From assembly GCF_009905375.1 (NCBI RefSeq), contig NC_133647.1:79901583-79965582 (forward strand): a stretch of 64,000 bases of DNA, read 5' to 3'. Each line of letters starts with the position of its first letter. Position 1 is the first letter of the stretch. The position numbers and the translations under genes are program-made. The DNA comes from Apium graveolens. Lineage: Eukaryota > Streptophyta > Magnoliopsida > Apiales > Apiaceae. This document shows, in pieces, positions 58,939-64,000 of the stretch. Under the pieces are notes generated by a model, which was given only the letters and a program-made list of their open reading frames with translations, was not told the origin of the DNA and searched no databases.

Positions 58939-60366
58939 TAGCACACTTGAGATTGTTCTTTAGATATTCATTTTCTTGTTTGACTGTCTCAAGCTCCACA
59001 AGCATTAGCTCAAACTTTTGTTTCTCATTCTCAAGCTTCTCATTAACTTTTGATAACCTACTGACCTCCTCAGTAGCTGCTACCATGCTAGTGTGAATGT
59101 GGAACATTTCTATTCTCATCTTTTTAACAGTCTCCTTATATTGACTTCTATTTAAATCAATAGTGGTAAGAGTTGGTACCAGTGTTTTTGATGAGGATGA
59201 CTCTCCTTGCTCCAAAGCCATGAGTGCCTTGTCCTTTTTCACTTTCTTTGGCTTCCTACATTCTGTAGCAAAATGGCCCAATTTATCACAATTAAAGCAC
59301 CTGATCTTTGACCTGTCAACAGATCTTTTTTATAGCCATTTTTACTTCTATAGTTGTACTGTGCCTTTGTATTCCAGTTGTTGTCCTTGTTGAATATCTA
59401 TCCCTTATTTTTGAAGAACTTTGGCTTTTTTATTCTAATATTACATAATTTTCTTGCTAAGTAAGGCTTGGACTGATCTAACTCATCTAGTTCATCCAAG
59501 GTATAGAATTCATCTTCTTCAAGTTCAAGAATAACTTGCTTCTGTGGTTCCTTGTTCTTTTGTTCACTACTTGAAACAACTGGAGTCTGGATTTCTAGTT
59601 CATCATCAGATGACTGGGTGTCATTAACAACTAGTTCACTTGCTCCATCAACAATGTGCCCTTGACCAGCTCTTAAAGATTTTCTTTAGATCATTTCCAT
59701 TTTATAGGTTTTAAGAATGCCTTACAAAACCTCCAGTGTCATTCTACTCAAGTCTCTCCCTTCTCTTATAGCTGAAATCTTCTGTTCTACATGGTCAGGA
59801 AGGGTGAGCAAAAACTTCAAGTTAACCTCCTCAGCTTCATAGTATTTGTCATGAAGCTGCAAGTCATTAATCAGCTTGTTGAATCTTTCAAAGACATCAG
59901 TTATACTTTCTTTAGGTTTAGCCATAAAACCCTCATACTGAGACACCAGTATTCTCCTTTGGTTAGATCAAACTTCCTCTGTACCTTCACAAAAAATCTC
60001 TATTTTCTCCTAGATCTATTTGGTTGTGTCACAGTTGATAATGTTATTGTACATGATATTGTCAAGTGACTATCAGAATTAATTGCAGACCACTATCAAG
60101 GGAAACTTTTTCTTTCTCAATGTATGTGTATTTTGAAGGATCTTTAGGACCATAGTAAGTTGGGATGACCATGTCTCCTTCTGTAGACTCTTCAATCCTT
60201 TCCATAGAACAAAAGGTCCATTCTTCAGAATCTGGATGTACAAGGGATTGGTCATCCTTAAAAACAACATCATCTTCTTTTTCCATAATGTGTAGTTAGT
60301 CTTATCAAAGGCTACTATCTTTATACTGCTAATCTTCTGTGTATTTATTCTTCCAAAATCTTTCAT
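58939..60366 (-). pseudogene. SIRE-1 gag, N-terminal part
   Basis: The ATG at 60364-60366 begins a copia gag of the UBN2/retrotrans_gag type with N-Y-T-L-W-K-K-K-M near its start. K-E-S-I-T-D-V-F-E-R-F lies at about 59900 and R-E-G-R-D-L-S near 59760. A zinc knuckle ends in G-H-F-A-T-E-C at about 59260-59285. A Lys/Glu-rich coiled-coil-like stretch (58940-59100) follows and continues at 30812. The frame changes several times, and stops lie at about 60060 and 59690. The ATH-2 insertion falls in the coiled-coil part. Confidence 0.83.
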
Positions 60367-60379
60367 CTGTTTGCATTCA

Positions 60380-60397
60380 GATTTTGCGCTGATACCA
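60380..60397 (-). promoter_or_regulatory. SIRE-1 primer binding site (tRNA-iMet type)
   Basis: On the minus strand, TGGTATCAGCGC is one change from TGGTATCAGAGC and lies two bases from the LTR at 60400. Confidence 0.85.
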
Positions 60398-61222
60398 CTT
60401 GTAAGATAATCAATACAACACAGGGGGGTGAATGTGATTTGGATATTTTTAAGGCTTTTTGAATGTTTGTTTCTTGGTTAACAAAACAGATTAGAAATGT
60501 AGTAATATTATGTTAACTGAAATAAAACTATGCACACAATATTTCAAAACTTACTTAACTTTGTATTAAAATTAAGCTAGTGTCTTGCTACAAATCCTGG
60601 GTTCTTTGTAAGTAAAGAACTCAGCTTCTTCCTTGAGAGAGTTACAAGAAAAACTAGATATGTTTGATACAAATTAAAAGCAAAGGACCAGTGTTTACTT
60701 TATAGATTAGTAAACACAGGTTGATACAGCATGCACTAGAATGTACTAAACCCTAATTTAAGTTATCTCTAAAGCTTTCCATTTTTGGCTTAGTGTATCT
60801 TTACAAATCGTGTAGGTCTATAACTTTCCTTTGTCAGTTAATCTTGGCATTTGATCTTGCACTCTTCAAGCTGCTTTTATAGACTTTTCAATCTAACTGA
60901 TTAGATCGTTAATTGATCGATAATCTTGAATATTTAACCTGTCTGCATTCTGTACTTGAGGTTCATATCGAGATCCTCAGTTTGTTGTATAGAGAACTGA
61001 CATCTCGATAAGTATAATGGCTTATCGAGATCTCTTAGTTCTCTACAAGTGTTTTGACTTGTCAAGGTCTTTGAGTTCTATATAAGTGAACTTGGCTTGT
61101 CGAGGTCTTCAAACTTCTGCATGTAGAGATGACTTGTAGATATCTCTTAGATCTCTATAAGCATTTTGACTTTTCGATATCTCTGAGATCTCTCACGAGA
61201 AAATTGACTTATCGATATCTCT

Positions 61223-62234
61223 GTTAGGAATATGTCATAGACTTGATGATAAGTTCACCAAAACACCTTAGTAGATTTAATTTAGTGTTTTTGTAGCTCT
61301 CAACGGATGATTTATTTCAACATCCGTTGAGAGAGTAGCTTAGGTATTAATAAGTTTTGTAACACATTCCTGCATATTATATTACCTTAAAGATCTAGAA
61401 GTTGTAGGATATTCAAAGTCATGTTGACTACTAGATTGATATGCAAAATAGGTTGGCCAATTGTATATATTAGATGCCTTGTAATTTTGCATAAGTGAAA
61501 TGGAGTTAACTGCTATGGAAGACTTTCAACAGATGATTCTACAAAGTTTCAACGGATGATCCAAGTCACATTCAACGGATGATTCAACACAGTTTTGACG
61601 GATGATCCAATGAAGATTCAATGGATGTTCAAATTCAAATTGCAGTTGATAGTGACTTGACAGTCACATTGGTTGATTAGATACAAATGAAATGTTGCAG
61701 CCTATTTACAGGTTTTAGAGAACAAAGAAGTATTTCCATTTCCATGCTTACTTGAAGAAAATTAAAGATACTTAATGGAGAAATGAAGAAGCATGTGATT
61801 AGACAAAGACACATTTTGTTTTATTAGTTTGTCTTATTCACTTGTATCTTGGTAATATATAAACCAAGAGTAGCTAGTAGTAAATTAAGCAATTAATAAG
61901 AGAAATAGAAAAAGCTGTATCTGTAAAGAATTTATTTGTTCTTTGTAACTCTACTTGTAAGAAGCTGTGTGCAAATATTGCATCACAGAGTTCTCGATCT
62001 TATATATATATATATATATCTCTGGTGGAAAAGTTCAATCCACTAGAAAGTTTTTAAATACTTGTGTTTAATTACCTTGTGTTTTTTTACCTCAATATTT
62101 TCATTCCGCACTTTTGCTTAATCAAACACTATCATATATATTTGAGATAAAGTATTTCTTAAAATCAAAAAAGGAACCAAAATTACATTCAGCCCCGCTT
62201 CTGTAATTCTTTGTTAGATATTTTTGGAATAACA
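61223..62234 (+). mobile_element. Solo LTR (probably copia)
   Basis: A 1012 bp sequence starts TGTTAGGAATATG and ends GGAATAACA. Perfect ATCTC duplications flank it at 61218-61222 and 62235-62239. It has TATATAAA at 61856-61863 in plus orientation. Repeats of an AACGGATGATC-like motif lie at 61298-61630. No internal element sequence is present, so it is the product of recombination between two LTRs. The insertion site lies inside the repeated motif of the SIRE-1 LTR. Confidence 0.88.
61297..61333. repeat. Inverted repeat in solo LTR
   Basis: CTCTCAACGGATG and CATCCGTTGAGAG form a perfect 13-bp inverted repeat with an 11-base loop. The arm contains the same ACGGATG word that is repeated four or five times between 61525 and 61630. 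Confidence 0.85.
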
Positions 62235-62789
62235 ATCTCCAATCTTCGCATCTTCATTTTGACTTGTCGATATCTCTGAGTTCTCTATTGCAGAAATGAC
62301 TTGTCGATATCTCGAAGATCTCTATATACATTTTGACTTGTAGATATCTCTAAGATCTCTAATGATAATTTGACTTGTCGATATCTCCAATCTTCATGTC
62401 TTCATTTGGCTTGTCGATATCTCTGAGACTTCTCTATTAGCTGTTTTTGGACTTCTCGATAAGTCATTCTGGAGTTCTCGAATGACTTCTCTATATGACT
62501 TGATCTGTGACTTGTAGATATCTTGACTTAAAATATTTTTCCTAAAACAGATTTATTCAACTCCAAGCTTCTTCAGAATTTCTCTGAGGCATGATCTTCT
62601 TGATCTTCTTCCAGAGTTTATTCTTAGGCTTGAGACTGTTTACAGAAAAATACTCCAGTCTAATCTTTGACATTTTTACAGACTCAAGTAATGCAATACA
62701 AAATACATATTTAGATTATCATAAAACTAATTCTTAAGGCTGTCAATTTGACTTAGTCTTGTTATGATGTAGGCATGTCTTACACAACA

Positions 62790-62973
62790 ATATTAGATAC
62801 GACACACATGCCATGCTTACTAAACAAGTTAAAATATGTAACGAATCTGATGCGTTCCAATGAGTTAATATTAAATTGATCAGATGTCTTCCAATGAGTC
62901 TAATGCGTTAACCTCTAGATCAATAAGCGGTGGGTTCGCCAAAGCGAAGTACTCCCATCTATCGTGGGAGATA
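62790..62973 (+). mobile_element. COP-1 internal 3' end with polypurine tract
   Basis: The stretch ends in GTGGGAGATA (62964-62973), the usual copia polypurine tract, directly before TGTTGAAG. A small inverted repeat, CTCCCA/TGGGAG, overlaps it. No coding motif can be read in the 184 bases. SIRE-1 inserted at its left end. Confidence 0.6.
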
Positions 62974-64000
62974 TGTTGAAGTATATTGATACTTTTTGAC
63001 TATTGGGTTTGACTTAACTAAGTTACAACAATAGGATTATGGACTTAGAGGCATAGAGTTTAGCGAGATTTATTAAATAAATATGAACAAATGTTGTTCT
63101 ACCAAGCTATCCAAGTGTTATATAGTTGATTTGATTGACAAATATTGTCTACCTAAATAATCATGTTTTAGGAGAAAAGCCAAAGATAACCTAACGCATG
63201 GTGAAATATAGATCTTGGCTCACTAGAAAGGATATAAAATATATTTTTTCTGAATTAATAGTTAGGGATATTGATTTGATAAAAATAGTAGGAGATATAT
63301 ATTATGAATATATATGAATAATCACTTGAACATAATATAATGATCATTTGTGGACTAATTCATTTTATGCACTTTAATATTGTAGATGATAGGGAATAAA
63401 AATAACCCTAATTGCGGAGTTAATGTCGCATTAATTAGACATGATTTGGTCCAAGGTAAACGCTCTATTAATGAGGCCCAAATTCCTAATTATTTATTAA
63501 TTTCATAATTAATAAAGGGGCTAGTTAAACATCCCAATAAATGTGTTCCAATAAGTAACTACTTCTACGAGAAGTAGCCTCCAAGCAACCTAAATTCAGA
63601 AGGAAACTTATTCCTCCTTTTTAGGACTTCAAAGTCCAATTAGAGGTGGAGACTTGTCCACCAAGTCACCCAATTCTACCCTAATTCCTAGAATCTCAAC
63701 GCCTTTATAAAGGGTCCTACGCCCTTCAAATCCAGGGGAACGTTTTGGATAAGAGGTCCATACGTCACCACCGTGAAACCACATCCTAGAGCACAACTCT
63801 AAGCATCACGAATCCATGAAGGCATCCTACAAGCCACGAGGCCATTACCTGGAACGATGTTTTAGACTCAGTCCTTGAAGGACATGAAAGTCACTACGTT
63901 CTTGGTGAGCCCTTGGCACCATAGCTCTGAGGGCAAGTATCACCAAGAACTACGTTTTGGCTTGATCCTTGGCATACGCCAAGGTACGTTGGCATCTTGT
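62974..64000 (+). repeat. COP-1 3' LTR, partial
   Basis: It begins TGTTGAAGTATATTG right after the polypurine tract and runs off the window. A TATA-like TTTATAAAG is at 63704-63712. The rest is AT-rich to about 63560 and then more GC-rich, with no ORF. The LTR identity is inferred from the tract and TATA box, as no partner is visible. Confidence 0.55.

Larger units (their letters stand above)
1..62789 (-). mobile_element. SIRE-1: Sirevirus-like Ty1/copia retrotransposon, split by nested elements
   Basis: This minus-strand element is the host for nearly everything else in the window. Read right to left it has a 5' LTR (60400-62789), a tRNA-iMet-type primer site, gag with a zinc knuckle, a protease DSG motif, integrase, reverse transcriptase with YVDD and RNase H. 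After a spacer comes an extra ORF that runs off the left edge. The integrase-before-RT order is diagnostic of Ty1/copia, and an ORF downstream of pol is typical of the Sirevirus lineage. Its own sequence is 1-1121, 24958-30812, 58939-61222 and 62235-62789; the rest is inserted. The 3' LTR is outside the window, so its target duplication (candidate ATATT at 62790-62794) cannot be checked. Confidence 0.85.
60400..62789 (-). repeat. SIRE-1 5' LTR, containing a solo LTR
   Basis: It starts TGTAAGATAATC and ends ACACAACA on the plus strand. It is about 1.37 kb without the solo LTR. TATAAAAG on the minus strand (60874-60881) is a good TATA box. Upstream of it (60965-61222 and 62255-62530) lie many copies of a TATCGAGAAGTC / TGTCGATATCTC motif family, also found in the pol-ORF3 spacer. 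The right end is set by the terminal CA and the change of sequence; the partner LTR is off the window. Confidence 0.75.

Overview
The window comes from a nuclear plant chromosome and appears to be built entirely from LTR retrotransposons nested inside one another. I see no host gene, tRNA, rRNA or CRISPR array. Athila-type Ty3 elements, a Sirevirus-like Ty1/copia element and LTRs of 1-3.6 kb point to a large, repeat-rich seed plant genome. A eudicot is likely, but I cannot name the species. Every coding region carries stop codons or frameshifts, so all genes here are decaying copies.

Layout, from the outside in. (1) COP-1, a plus-strand copia element, is seen only as the last 184 bases of its internal region and the start of its 3' LTR (62790-64000). 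(2) SIRE-1, a minus-strand Sirevirus-like copia element, fills 1-62789 apart from its insertions. Its 5' LTR is 60400-62789 and its 3' LTR lies off the left edge. (3) Three things sit inside SIRE-1: LARD-1 (1122-24952, minus) in its third ORF, ATH-2 (30818-58933, minus) in the distal part of gag, and a solo LTR (61223-62234) in its 5' LTR. (4) LARD-1 carries the plus-strand Athila ATH-1 (10664-21891) in one of its LTRs. ATH-2 carries LARD-2 (35534-52160, minus) in its integrase gene. (5) LARD-2 carries GYP-1 (about 40275-48068, minus) in its internal region. Perfect 5-bp target duplications support the boundaries of LARD-1, ATH-1, ATH-2, LARD-2 and the solo LTR. The deepest chain has five levels: COP-1, SIRE-1, ATH-2, LARD-2, GYP-1.

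The coding elements keep the standard logic: LTR promoter, tRNA primer site, gag, protease, reverse transcriptase, RNase H and integrase, polypurine tract, LTR. ATH-1 and ATH-2 place integrase last and add an extra ORF after pol. SIRE-1 has the copia order, with integrase before reverse transcriptase, and also adds an ORF after pol. LARD-1 and LARD-2 have long LTRs, a primer site and a polypurine tract but no recognisable genes, so they would have depended on proteins from another element.

The most interesting signal is in the two Athila elements. Each has a family-specific GC-rich minisatellite about 70 bp upstream of the LTR TATA box. Each has a second copy of the same minisatellite, followed by a second TATA box, in the gap between pol and the extra ORF. 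The first T of that internal TATA is 104 bases (ATH-1) or 103 bases (ATH-2) from the ORF start. This looks like a duplicated promoter module giving the extra ORF its own transcript. SIRE-1 also shares its LTR motif with its pol-ORF3 gap.
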